In this document: positions 1-13,700 of the stretch, piece after piece
Layout of the letters: the number at the start of each line of letters is the position of its first letter
Numbering within the stretch: position 1 is the first letter of the stretch
NCBI GenBank assembly: GCA_026874595.1
Contig: CM049311.1
Coordinates: forward strand, 56,688,453-56,752,452
Origin: Sipunculus nudus
Taxonomy: Eukaryota; Annelida; Sipuncula; Golfingiida; Sipunculidae
Length of the DNA: 64,000 bases
Direction of reading: 5' to 3'
Notes under the pieces: model-generated
Seen by the model: only the letters and a program-made list of their open reading frames with translations
Told to the model about the DNA's origin: nothing
Databases searched by the model: none
Made by a program: the position numbers and the translations under genes

Positions 1-3000
1 ACAGACTATTACATACAGCACACAACTTGTCACTGCAAATCATTCACTCTTATTTTCAGTTTCTTAAATAAACACATGCAAATAACTGTTAATCACACAA
101 AAAGCAAAATAGAAAACCTAAACTCTGTTCTACAAAGTTTTTTAACATATTTATAAAACAAATTTCTGTATGAAATCTAAGCATACTATATGTACATTTT
201 TAAAGAATTAATTTCATCTATTAACATATTTTGGGGGAAAATTGTGGCCAGCCACATCTATAGACAACGACCAAGGTTAACAACTGTAACAAATGGATAG
301 GTTTAAAATTAATAAAGATATATCTTACACTTAATTAAAGGCACTTCAGGTATACAATCAGTATACAATCATCTTAAAATCTATGCCATATAAAGTAATA
401 AAAAGCCTTATTAAAAATAAATATCCAAAGTATGCCCTTGTATCAGCTTTAAACTTGGAATCAAACAATAAATGTTTGGGTCTTTCAAAGCTGCATGAAG
501 CAAATAAAATGCTGGGCTTGGGCAGGTGTCCTTGTCTGTAACCAAACAACAGAGCTGTTTGGACTGTTCAGTCAGGTGACCTTGCATATGAACAATCAGC
601 ATTGTTGTTATGAATGCTTGGTCATGTGCCCTTGTCTTTGAGCAATCAGCAGAGCTTATAGGACTGCTTAGTCAGGTGACCTTGCCTGTGACCAATCAGC
701 ATCACAGTTCAGAATGGCCACATGCCCAATTAGCTTAACCCTCTTTTGTTACCATAACCATTAAAGTATACACATACAGAGAACTTTCACTACAAGCATG
801 ATTTTAAATGTATATATGAGTATGTGTTTATCTATGTACAAGCAATTTATCACAGATAAGAATTATATACAACTTTGCTCTGGATACAAAATTACAATTG
901 AAAGAGAATGATTTTAAACAACCCTTATTTAAGCACCTGGGTATGATTATAATACAGACAACTGCTTTGTACAACTAAGCTATATATATGCCTGTGGAAG
1001 TATATGTACAAATTATACATCTACATACAACTGTTACTATATCAACTAGGCTCAGAATGAAAAAAAATATATATATTTATGAAGCATATAAAATATTCAC
1101 ATCAACTGAATTCACTCACAGTACAAAATCTCTTAGTCTGTTTCAGCAATGGGTGCTTGCACATTGACTCTTGCAATAATTCTCTAAAACCTTTCCAAAA
1201 TGGAGAAGAGCCATGTAACTCAAATAGGGTTAAAACTATGAGATGAAATTACATAAAATTTTAGATTTTTCACTGTAACAGCAAAGTCACATGGTATCAT
1301 CCAGGATTTGTGAAATTTAATTTTTGTTACCCTTGTTTTTAGAACATTTATATGACCAAAATTCAGTCAACTTCTAAATTCATACAAAGTTCTGGCATAT
1401 AAATGGTCATTGGTCAAAACACTATAAATGGTCATCGGTAAAGCCACTCTTAATAAAAGTCCACCTTTCAATAGAAATTCTAAAGGCATGGAATAAATTT
1501 AAAATTACTTATTTTCACTTAAGCTCCCTTTGGTGGAACAGAACTAAGATTGGTCCCAAAATTATGGACTCTGTCATTATAATGTAAATATACATCTACA
1601 AAAAACACAAATAAACATTTTGCATATCATAAACACTACAATTTGATTTTTTTAGAAATGCAGAGAAAAATATAACGTCATGTTATTGCTAGAAAAAAAT
1701 CCTGACAACTAAAATACAAAGAACTAATGCTAAATCAATCTTATCTGCATTTACATAAAAAAAAATACTGACAAAGTTCACATTTAAATGTATATACATC
1801 ATTTGGTGTTTTTAAAATAACTAAAAATAAATCTATGGTTATTACTGTTTATACATTTTAAAAAATAAGATACAATTGGTCATACATTTTCTGGGTTATA
1901 TCTAATCCCATTACCAAATAAAACAAATCATACATGCCCATGCAATGAAGAAATAATATCCCAAACAAATAACAAATGTTGTACATATAACAACCAAAGA
2001 GATCAATTTAACAAATAAATTAATTAGAAGAGAAGGATTTAGTAAAATCAATCATTGATGATACTTAGGAAAAAAAATCTAACCTTCCATGACCTTGACC
2101 TAGGAACATGTCCTTAACCCCAATATCATTTTGAAAACTCTTATAGTTAAATATGTTCACAGCAGGCTTGTCTCCTTTGTACTCATTTATTAGTTTACAT
2201 TTAAGAATTGTGTGTTAAATACTGATAATTTAGGAATAGATCATAAAAAAGGACAACAGTGTTGCAGGTGCACTTGTTAGCAAAGTGGATATGACACAAG
2301 AAAAAAATTATTACATCAAGGAGAAAGCATAGAGGATCATTTTTACAACCATAAAGAATTCAAGTTATCTGAAGAGAGATAACTGCATATATTACTATAA
2401 AAGGTGGTCTTAAAATGTCATATAAAATTAAGAAAGGTAAACCATGATTGATTTCTCTCAAATCAAAGTAGCATATATTTTTTTGGGAAAAAGGAAACTA
2501 ATTAAATTAAAGTTTGGTAATAAGGTAATTAAACCCTGATGCTTTTGTTGCATTATGAAAGAAGAAAACATTAATACCAGCAGATTCAACATTTCTTTAC
2601 AAAGTGTATTGCTGAGATAAAACATCCTTTATATTTACATAAAATCACAAAAATTATTCTGATAAAAAGTTTTATTATGCTAACATTCAGTCTGACTGAC
2701 ACACTGTATTGAAAACTTAGGCCTGCTATACCCCTTATACATCATCCAAGAAAGACAATATTCACAAACTGTACAACTCCTTAAATGTAGGATTTGGTAA
2801 GTTGTAAATTGTATATACAAACTTCAAGATGCTTCTGACTTAATAAGCAAATGTAATGCTTCGGCCTGGATGCAGATACATGCCACAAAAATTACTGCTG
2901 CACATGTTTGCTGACCCCTCCTCATTGAATGACAGGAGCTTAACCAGAAGTATGATCTGGACACGAAAACCATTGTAAGACTGACCCAAATTAATCAGAA

Positions 3001-3206
3001 TTAAACTATATCATATCCATCACACACTCCCTGATCAAGAATGAACTGCAACAATTGCACTATAACTCCATGATGGCAAACACACTGATGGGAGTATTGT
3101 GGTATAAATGTGACAGACCAACTGTCAATATCACCACCTTTACTGAGCATTATGATATTCAGACCAAAATAAGACCAACTGTTAACAATTCTAGCACTTC
3201 TTGCTA
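1..3206 (-). other. Probable 3' UTR and downstream DNA of ZC3H12
   Basis: AT-rich and without a credible open frame on either strand. On the minus strand AATAAA occurs at 2676-2671 and 2191-2186, about 530 and 1015 nt after the stop, so transcription may end near 2650 or 2170; neither can be confirmed. Long AU-rich 3' UTRs are usual in this family. A 50-bp tandem repeat lies at about 525-735. Nothing else was recognised. Confidence 0.4.
525..735. repeat. 50-bp tandem repeat, about four copies
   Basis: The phrase cttg(t/c)...accaatcagca...tcaggtgac starts at 531, 581, 631 and 681, a period of exactly 50 bp. Copies are diverged at scattered positions. CCAAT-like boxes (caatcagc) occur once per unit. 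Confidence 0.8.
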
Positions 3207-4792
3207 TCAAACTAAGTATTTGCAAAGAATGGATGAATCAGTGATTTCTGGGTGGTCAGCCATCACACGCCGTACTTTATCACATGGAAAAATCTTACTG
3301 AGGTCATTTAACATTTTCTGCTCTGTTTCAGCATCACGGGCTGAGGGTGCTTTCTCGTGGTAGCTGGCGTTAAATGCTGCCATGTTTCCCTGTATATTTT
3401 GATGCCAAGCTTCCATTTGTATCTGTCTCCAAACAGACGGGTCATGCTGGGTCAGGTTCTGCATCATCAAAGGGCCAGGTGCTGGAATGAACTGTGCTGG
3501 GAGAGAAGGATGAATGCTCTGCCCAGGATAAAGTGGCAACCCTTGCTGGTTTTCTTGGCCGGTAGTAATTTGTGCAGGAGTGAAAAACTGGCCATTTCCC
3601 ACAGACGACTGAGTTCCTGTCCAACCACTCGACATCATGGGAGGTCCTGACGAGGTTGAAAAGTTAACACAAGGATGAGGCATGGTCATGTCCTGTGGCG
3701 GCATGATAGGATACTGACCCCATATCATCTGACTGGAGTTCTGTTTGGGCTGGTTTACCATAACCTTTAACCCAGGATTGTGTTGAGACACTGAAATTCT
3801 AACATTGTTTCCACCTGCATTGTTGTAAAATCCATCCTTTCTTGGAGGATCGATAAACACAGGAGTTTCGTCATGGCGACCACCAGTTGCTTGGTCTGCA
3901 ATATACAGACCAGGATCCGAAAGACTGTCTTGTCGCTCAGTTCGGAAACCCGTTTGAAGAAGCTGCATTTCTTGAGAGGTTGCAGAGGGAGCACTAGCCA
4001 TGCGTTCAATAGTGGCGTGAGAGTCAAGCCCTGGTTTAAAGTGTTGTGCACTGACATCACTCAGCTGTCGATGAGCCAGTTGTCTTGACAGGATCAAAGG
4101 TGTCTGGGATTTATGCACAACACTATGCTGCCTGTTTGTCTGCCTGTGTCCTTCATCACCAAAGTAAAATTTTGGTTTAGCTGCTGGTGCGCTACCAGGT
4201 TTGCTCATACGCTGCAGACGGGGGTCTTCATTGCCTTTCACTGAAAATGTGCGCTCCACCTTTCGGTGATACACCCCTTCACTGTCCCCAGTTTGTGTTT
4301 TTGGTGAGCTTGAACGCCTACCTTCATCAGACAACTTTTTCGCAACAGCCAGATGACCACTAATAACATTTTCTCCAGAAGACATATCTTGAGCTATTGG
4401 TTCAGAATTTACAGGACGGAGGGTTGCACGGCTACCCCAATGGTAAGGATATAAATCCCCAAATTTAACATTTGGACCAACCCCTTCCTTCCCAGAAATT
4501 TTAGTGTCCGGATTTAAAGCAGATCTGCTGTTACTCCCGCTATATGAAATTTGCTCTCCTGCACTCTTTGAAATGTGGTCATCTGCTGGTGTGACCTTGA
4601 CCTTTGTAGGGCTGACCTTTGGTCCTTGAGCTTTCTTCCCTGCCCCAAAACTGTTAGTAGGTGCCAAAGACTGTTTTCTAGATAACAAAGCTTTCTGAGG
4701 TGCATTTGACACTGTCCTTCTGATTGGCTGCTTGGTCTCAGAGAGTGCAGGTGTAGACACTGTTGCCTTCACAGCTGGTTTTGAGATTTCTT
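3207..4792 (-). CDS. ZC3H12: ZC3H12 coding exon 5 (linker and C-terminal domain, stop)
   Basis: Last coding exon, 1586 nt, residues 407-934. Acceptor ttgttttatcag|AAGAAATC keeps the phase-1 frame to give [10 protein letters not shown]. Most of it is low-complexity linker rich in S, Q, P and G, including a proline/methionine/glutamine-rich stretch about residues 700-880, as in long ZC3H12B/C proteins. The last 35 or so residues (with [20 protein letters not shown] and [15 protein letters not shown]) match the conserved C-terminal domain of the family. The stop TGA lies at 3209-3207. Confidence 0.93.
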
Positions 4793-7700
4793 CTGATAAA
4801 ACAAGAAAAGGGATAATCATTTCATGTCCCCAGATCTGTGTTGTAACATTTCAATTACATATAATATATTTTTTCTGTACTTTTACAAAATATCAGTTAA
4901 AAAAGTTCATTTATAATCACAAGCCTTTCAGTTTCACTTACTGACATATAATTAAAAATTCTGCAAAGGTAGACTCAAATTCTACAAACAGTGCATGATT
5001 TTTATAATTTTCCTTCTTTGATATCTACAAAGAAGCTTAAATCCATGATCAGCTGTGATTAAAAATTGACAGGAAAAAAAAGATGGATGACTGACTAAAC
5101 CACAAAGCATGTCAATTATTTTACACATGAGTAATAAACTAAAGACCAGAGAGAGAGAGATTACATGACTTCTGCAGGAATTACTGATATGTAGGATTGA
5201 TTTTTTTTATCCTTCTATTTTGAAAACATGATATTACTGATAAAAATGGTGAAAAAATGATAATTAGACAAGTGAGTAAATGTGTGTGAGTGAACATGAA
5301 AGTGCATGCTTGCATTTGTGCTAATCTACGTGCATATATGATATGTGCACCTCTCATGTCTTCTGTATGTATTTTCTGAAGTCTTATACAACTCATCAGT
5401 AAAACCAGTGACACAGCGGTCATGGCACTCAGCATTTAGCATATTGCTTTTATTCATAAATCATAAAACATAACAAACATAAATACAAATGCTGATTCAT
5501 TTTCTTTGGTGGGGAAAAAAACAGGATTGTTTTAAAAGTGCTCTGTGAAAGCTTTTCTAGTTTCTACAATTATTACTCGAAGGATACATACGTTTTTCCT
5601 TGACCTTTTGCAGTTCCTGCCTGGCCTTCTCAGCCAGTTTTTCTGTGACCATCTTCATGGGCTGTTGGCCTCGTTCTGGATGGTAAAACTTACACTTGTT
5701 ACCATATGTACACTTCTTGGCGTATGGACACACTGGAGGTAGATTCTCCTGGACAAGAGGCTCCTTCCTGAGGAAGTTATCTAGACTAGGACCCTTCCTC
5801 CCTAATGGGTCATCAGGTGGCATAAAACTGAAATATCCATATCAAATACAAGTTCAATTAAAACAGTAAAGGGTAAAACTTCACCACCCCACCAACAAGA
5901 CCACCCCACCAACATGACCACCCAACAAACATGACCACCCCACTGACATGACCACACCACCAACATGACCACCCCACCAACATGACCACCCAACCTACAT
6001 GAACACCCCTCTTACATAACCATCTCACTGACATGACCAACTCACCAACATGACCACCCCACAAATAAGATCATTCCACCAACATGACCACCCTACCAAT
6101 ATGACCACCAAACCAACATGACCACCCTAACAACATTACCACCTCACCAACAAGACCACCCGACCAACATGACCACCCCACCAATATGACGACCCCACTT
6201 ACATGACAACCACACAAACATGACCACCCCACAGACATGACCAACCCCACCAATATGACCACCTCACCAACATGACCACCCAACCAACATGACCACCTTA
6301 CCAACATGACCACCCCACCAACATGACCATCCCACAAACATGACCACCCCACTGACATGACCACCCCACCAACATGACCACCCCACCAACATGACCACCG
6401 AACCTACATGAACACCCCTCTTACATAACCATCTCACTGACATGACCAACTCACCAACATGACCACCCCACTAATAAGACCATTCCACCAACATGACCAC
6501 CCTACCAATATGACCACCCAACCAACATGACCACCCTAACAACATTACCACCTCACAAACAAAACCACCCAACCAACATGACCACCCCACCAATATGACA
6601 ACCCCACTTACATGACAACCACACAAACATGACCACCCCACCGACATGACCAACCCCACCAATATGACCACCTCACCAACATGACCACCCAACCAACAAG
6701 ACCACCCAACCAACATGATCACCCCACCAATATGACAACCCCACTTACATGACAACCACACAAACATGACCACCCAACCAACATGACCACCCTACCAACA
6801 TGACAACATAACTAACATGACAACCTCTCAACATTACCACCCTACTTACATGAACACCACTCTTACATAACCATCCCTACTGATATGACAACCCCTCCAA
6901 CATTACCACCCAACCTACATGAACACCCCTCTTACATAACCACCCCACTGACATGACCACCCCACCAACTTGACCACCCCATCAACATGACCACCCATCC
7001 AACATGACAACCCCATCAACATGACCACCAAACCAACATGACCACCTCACTTACATAACCATCTCACTGACATGACCAACTCACCAACATGACCACCCCA
7101 CTTATAAGATCATTCCACCAACATGACCATTCTACCAATATGACCACCCAACTAATGTGAAAAACCCTCTTACATAACCATATCCACTGACATGACCACT
7201 CCACCAACATGACAACCCAAATAACATGACCGCCCAATCAACATTACCACCCAACTAATATGACCTCCCAACCAACATAACCATCCCCACCAACATGACA
7301 ACCCCCATCAACTTGACCACCAAACCAACATGACCACCTCACCAACATGACCACCCCTCTTACATAACCATCTCCCCCCCCCCTCAAATGACCATCCCAC
7401 CAACATGACCATTCCACCAACATGACCACCCCACCAACATGACCATCCTACCAACATGACCACCCCACCAACATGACCTTCCACTAACATGACCACCTCA
7501 CCAACATGACTACCCCACTAATATGACCACCCCACCAACATGACAACCCCACTAACATGACTACCCCACCAATATAACCAGCCCAACAACATGACCACCC
7601 CAACAATATAACCAGCCCACAAACATTACCTTACACTGAAACAAACAGCCTAAGTATTATATCCAGATAAATATTGGTCTCTCAGGTATATTCCCAACTT

Positions 7701-10700
7701 TCTGCAAGGCTATTTTTTAAACCTTTACACTGCAGGTATAAAATCCCATTGAATACAACTAAATTAATGCATGTAGTGGTGTATATAAATTTTTTTTTTC
7801 ACAGTCCTAGGGTGGGTATACAGCGTAAGGTTCAAACAACAGCTGGGACATCTTCATGATTAAGTAACATTCAGGACTGATGCAGGCCGTCACATATAGT
7901 GTAATACAGGCCACCCGGGACCAGTCTGGTGATTCTGCCACAACCCACATGAATCACATGATACTTTTTTTTTTAACTCTGCACGTCAGCAAACAGTGAT
8001 CATAAATTCTGCAGTGAATACATGCTACATTAAATCAGAGCAGTTACTGTATTAGTTACCTTTGCAGGTGTGATCAATGCCGCAAAAAACACACCTGTAA
8101 AACACACCCACTTGACTGTGAGGCATAAAGAAGCAGTATAATATAATATGTTAAAACTGCAAATCCCAATCCAGTTATATACATGGTCTCTCCTCCCACA
8201 CAAATAATGGACAGTTGAGGCTGGTTACCATTACCACAGCTTTCCTTAGGGTATAGACAGTTCAGCAAATGAAACTTGAACTGTATCCTTCCATATTTGA
8301 TCCATCACTTTGTAGTTTAACAACACAAAATGTACTGATGTATATGTACATACAAACATATAAACTTATATGAACAGACATAAATACACACACACACACA
8401 CACTTGGACATGTATATATGATTAATTATCCTATAGGTGGCAATGTTATAGGATGGCAGTGTCTAGGAAGAGGAGGAAGATATCATAAAACTGATCTGTA
8501 ATAAAAAATGTCTTCTGAGCTTTATCATTAACTCTAGCAACAGCAAGCACAGGGTTATAAATACAGTCAAGCCTGCTTATTGTCATGTCGGTGGTACATG
8601 CTTTAATTATGATAATAACCGAATGTGATATTATGAGGGTTTTAACACATATGTCCTTTTAAATCATAGAAGTGATATGTCTCACATGATAGTATATCAA
8701 TTGTCAGTAAAAAGGAAACAGAAATGTTAATGAATATTTTTTTAAGTGCACCTGACAATTTATTTCATATAACTATAATGCCACATGTCACAATTACTGA
8801 CCAAAAGTGGACTGGGTCAGAAGGTCAAATGTATGGAAATAAGTGGCACAGCTATAACCTTATACAAAGGCAAACTATTTTTAATAGATAATTCTTCACC
8901 TTTCCCAACCCCTTAACCTTATTTCCCGGATGATTTTTAAAAAGTGTAACATCTCCAATATCTTCTTCTCCAACAATATTCTTTATGATATGACTGTTCA
9001 GGGAGCAGGCAATGTCTAGCCATTGTCAACTTTCTTAAGTTTCACGGCCACTGGGGTTTTGAATCGAGTATCTCCTCCAGTGTCCTCAGAACCTCCAGCT
9101 TTTTATGGACCCTTGACCGGGATTTCAAGATGTAGGCACTGTTAACCGCTCTGCAAAAGGTCATTGAGGTGTAAAAAGACTAGTTCACTATGTATGAGAT
9201 GTTACTGCAAAAATCGCCCTTGTTAACGTCAGAGAAACGCAATGATCTGGATAAAGGTCATTTCTTAAGGCGTTAATTAGCTAAGTGACAGTGAGTGACC
9301 CACATGCATCACTGAACCTGCCTGCTGCGCACAGGTAGGAGATCAGATTGTTTGATACGCCTGACTGATTACAAGCTCCATGCTTCATTGATCGCCTTGT
9401 CCACATTTGATGTGATATTAACTGCAAACTGGTATCGCTGCCAAGGGTTTCATGCATGACAATAAACCAGATTATGACAATATTCCATAATATTAAACGG
9501 TCAGATTTACCATTATATACTGTATATATAGGAAATGTTTTGGGGTTTCAGATTCATGTTACAATTAACAGGATTTTCTATTAACCGATCTGATACAAAG
9601 TGGGTTTGACTGTAATATCAATCTATAAAATAAAGGCAAACACTGAATTTAAGTAATCTGATGACACCTTTTGTATTTAGGATTATCTCTGCATGACAAG
9701 ATCTGAGAGTAGTCTTTGCAATCATCTGTATTAGAGCAAACATCTAAGTTGACCTGATATTACTGCTGGGTCTAAACATCGGACAATACAGACATCATCA
9801 AGCCTAATACTGTGCCCTTCTTACCTGTCACTGACAAATGAGTACATGAGCAGGTTTTCTTCAATAACTTCTCTGAACTCTGAGAGAAGGTCATGGAAGT
9901 TGTCATTGGATACAATGATGCCCTGAAGATCCTTTGCCAGCTTTAGGATTATCTCTGCATGACCAGATCTGAGAGTAGTCTTTGCAATCATTCTGTATTA
10001 GAGCAAACATCTAAGTTGACCTGATATTACTGCTGGGTCTAAATACCGGACAATACAGACATCATCAAGCCTAATACTGTGCCCTTCTTACCTGTCACTG
10101 ACAAATGAGTACATGAGCAGGTTTTCTTCAATAACTTCTCTGAACTCTGAGAGAAGGTCATGGAAGTTGTCATTGGATACAATGATGCCCTGAAGATCCT
10201 TTGCCAGCTTTAGGATTATCTCTGCATGACCAGATCTGAGAGTAGTCTTTGCAATCATTCTGTATTAGAGCAAACATCTAAGTTGACCTGATATTACTGC
10301 TGGGTCTAAACATCGGACAATACAGACATCATCAAGCCTAACACTGTGCCCTTCTTACCTGTCACTGACAAATGAGTACATGAGCAGGTTTTCTTCAATA
10401 ACTTCTCTGAACTCTGAGAGAAGGTCACGGAAGTTGTCATTGGATACAATGATGCCCTGAAGATCCTTTGCCAGCTTCAAGATGTAACGATCATCATAGC
10501 AGACCACTCTCTTCCCAGCCACTCTCCGAGCAGGTGTGAAAACCATAACCCTTTCAAGATCTAACTTCTGAAGAATGTCTTGGTCTGTAATTTATAATTA
10601 TATTTTTCGTAATTAAAGCCTAACCAGTTGTATTTAAAATCAATTTGAAGTTCTCATCAATTATAAGCAATAACAACTGCTACAACTACACTCATCGCAC

Positions 10701-13700
10701 AAATTAAGGTTCTTATTCAGTTCACTATAGTGCTCCAGTACTTGTGAAATGCACACTTATATCTAAGTGATATAATATTGAGATCAATATTTAGCAGTGT
10801 GAATTAAGTATACATGAAAAGGTCTCATCACTGTAGAAATATAATCTGCCGCATTCAGGATTTACTCCCGAACTGACAACCTTCCTGCAGTCTGAGAAAA
10901 TGAGATGAGGAAGGCAAAACAGAAATACTGGGCCCTGGGAGAGAACCAAAAGGAATATAATGTGATCATGGATGATCTTGTGGTAGCCTGCTGGCAAATA
11001 GCCTGTGATTATGGATGGCCTTATGAAGGCCTGCTGGCAAATAGCCTGTGATTATGGATGGCCTTATGGAGGCCTGCTAGAGACTAGCCTGTGATCATGG
11101 ATCACCTTGTGCAGGCCTGCTGGAGACTAGCCTGTGATCATTGATGACCTTGTGCAGGCCTGCTTGAGACTAGCCAGTGATCATGAATGACCTTGTGCCG
11201 GCCTGCTCGAGACTAGCCAGTGATCATGGATGACATTGTGCAGGCCTGCTGGAGACTAGCCTGTGATCATGAATGACCTTGTGCAGGCCTGCTGGGGACT
11301 AGCCTGTGATTATGAATGACCTTGTGCAGGCCTGCTGAAGACTAGCCTGTGATACTGATGACCTTGTGCAGGCCTGCTCGAGACTAGCCAGTAATCATGG
11401 ATGACATTGTGCAGGCCTGCTGGAGACTAGCCTGTGATTATGAATGACCTTGTGCAGGCCTGCTGGAGACTAGCCTGTGATTATGAATGACCTTGTGCAG
11501 GTCTGCTGAAGACTAGCCAGTGATCATGGATGACATTGTGCAGGCCTGCTGGAGACTAGCCTGTGATCATGAATGATCTTGTGCAGGCCTGCTGGAGACT
11601 AGCCAGTGATCATGGATGACATTGTGCAGGCCTGCTGGAGACTAGCCTGTGATCATGAATGACCTTGTGCAGGCCTGCTGGAGACTAGCCAGTGATCATG
11701 GATGACATTGTGCAGGCCTACTGGAGACTAGCCTGTGTTCATTAATGACCTTGTGCAGGCCTGCTGGAGACTAGCTAGCCTGTGATTATGAATGACTTTG
11801 TGCAGGTCTGCTGAAGACTAGCCAGTGATCATGGATGACATTGTGCAGGCCTGCTGGAGACTAGCCTGTGTTCATTAATGACCTTGTGCAGGCCTGCTGG
11901 GGACTAGCCTGTGATTATGAATGACCTTGTGCAGGCCTGCTGAAGACTAGCCTGTGATACTGATGACCTTGTGCAGGCCTGCTCGAGACTAGCCAGTAAT
12001 CATGGATGACATTGTGCAGGCCTACTGGAGACTAGCCTGTGATTATGAATGACCTTGTGCAGGTCTGCTGAAGACTAGCCTGTGATTATGAATGACCTTG
12101 TGCAGGCCTGCTGGAGACTAGCCTGTGATCATGAATGATCTTGTGCAGGCCTGCTGGAGACTAGCCAGTGATCATGGATGACATTGTGCTGGCCTGCTGG
12201 AGACTAGCCTGTGATCATGAATGACCTTGTGCAGGCCTGCTGGAGACTAGCCAGTGATCATGGATGACATTGTGCAGGCCTACTGGAGACTAGCCTGTGT
12301 TCATTAATGACCTTGTGCAGGCCTGCTGGAGACTAGCTAGCCTGTGATTATGAATGACTTTGTGCAGGTCTGCTGAAGACTAGCCAGTGATCATGGATGA
12401 CATTGTGCAGGCCTGCTGGAGACTAGCCTGTGTTCATTAATGACCTTGTGCAGGCCTGCTGGAGACTAGCTAGCCAGTGATCATGGATGACCTTGTGCAG
12501 GCCTGCTGGAGACTAGCCTGTGATCATGGATGACCTTGAGCAGGCCTGGTGGAGACTAGCCTGTGATCATGCATGACCTTGTGCAGGCCTGCTGGAGACT
12601 AGCCAGTGATCATGGATGACCTTGTGCAGGCCTGCTGGAGACTAACCTGTGATCATTGATGACCTTGTGCAGGCCTGCTGGAGACTAGCCTGTGATCATG
12701 GATCACCTTGTGCAGGCCTGCTGGAGACTAGCCTGTGATCATGGATCACCTTGTGCAGGCCTGCTGGAGACTTGCCGCTGATCATAAATAACCTTGTGCA
12801 GACCTGCTGGTGACTAGCCTGTGATTATTATTGACCTTTTGCAGGCCTGCTGGAGGCTAGCCTATGCCTTTTGGCTGACCTTGTGAAGGACTGCTGGAGG
12901 CTAGCCTGTAATCATGGATGACCTTGTGCAGGTCTGCTGAAGGCTAGCCTATGCCTTTTGGCTGACCTTGTGAAGGACTGCTGGAGACTAGCCTGTGATA
13001 ATGAATGACCTTGTGGAGGCCTGCAGGAGATAACACAGTCATAGAGTAGTTAGCTTGGTTTTCTGGATACATTGCTGCTATGATGAACAACTGTGTGCCT
13101 GTATTATTGCCTGTATTATGAACAGATATTTTTATACGTTATAACCTCCAAATTTTGCTATCCTTACCTGTGATTTGGGCATCAGGTCTAGAGGCTTCTT
13201 TCCTCCAACTTGGAACAATGGCAAATATCTGTTTGTGACCCCTTTTTCTGAACCAATCCACAACAATCTGAATGCCACGGCAGGAAAACACCTGCTTATT
13301 ACCATGGCTGTAACACAAAAATAAAGATTTTTTTAGACAGAAAATTACCAGAATTTCAAGTTTTTTTATATTTCTTTAGAAAAAAATGTTTTAAGTTTAA
13401 AATTTATTTCAAGTTTTAATCATTTATTCTTGTTATAATAAAAAAGAAACTAAGCGTAAATATGAGCATACCTAGACACCCTAAGGGTAAGGTCATTATC
13501 TTTAGGGTGACTAGGTTGTAACAGTAAAAGGTAAAGCTAGTGGGTTTATAGTCTGTCATAACAGGCAGTGCAGGTCTCATCTTACTTTACCAATTTCCTT
13601 TCAGATCTTCAGGCCTGTCCATTCTTTTAGCTAGATCTCTGGGCAACATGCTATAAAAGGAGCTATGGAGTAGTTCTTTCAACATTTTGCTTCCTGCCCT

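Noticed and set aside
3442-4705. Open frames on both strands overlapping ZC3H12 exon 5
   Set aside because: Shadows of the true exon, which alone carries conserved family motifs and joins in phase.
5858-7496. Several minus-strand open frames of 60-100 codons rich in V, G, W, M
   Set aside because: They follow the 17-bp minisatellite and exist in all frames; no start context or splice support.
9825-10210. Two extra cassette exons of ZC3H12
   Set aside because: No pyrimidine-rich acceptor, and the usable length is not a multiple of three between same-phase exons, so normal inclusion would break the frame.
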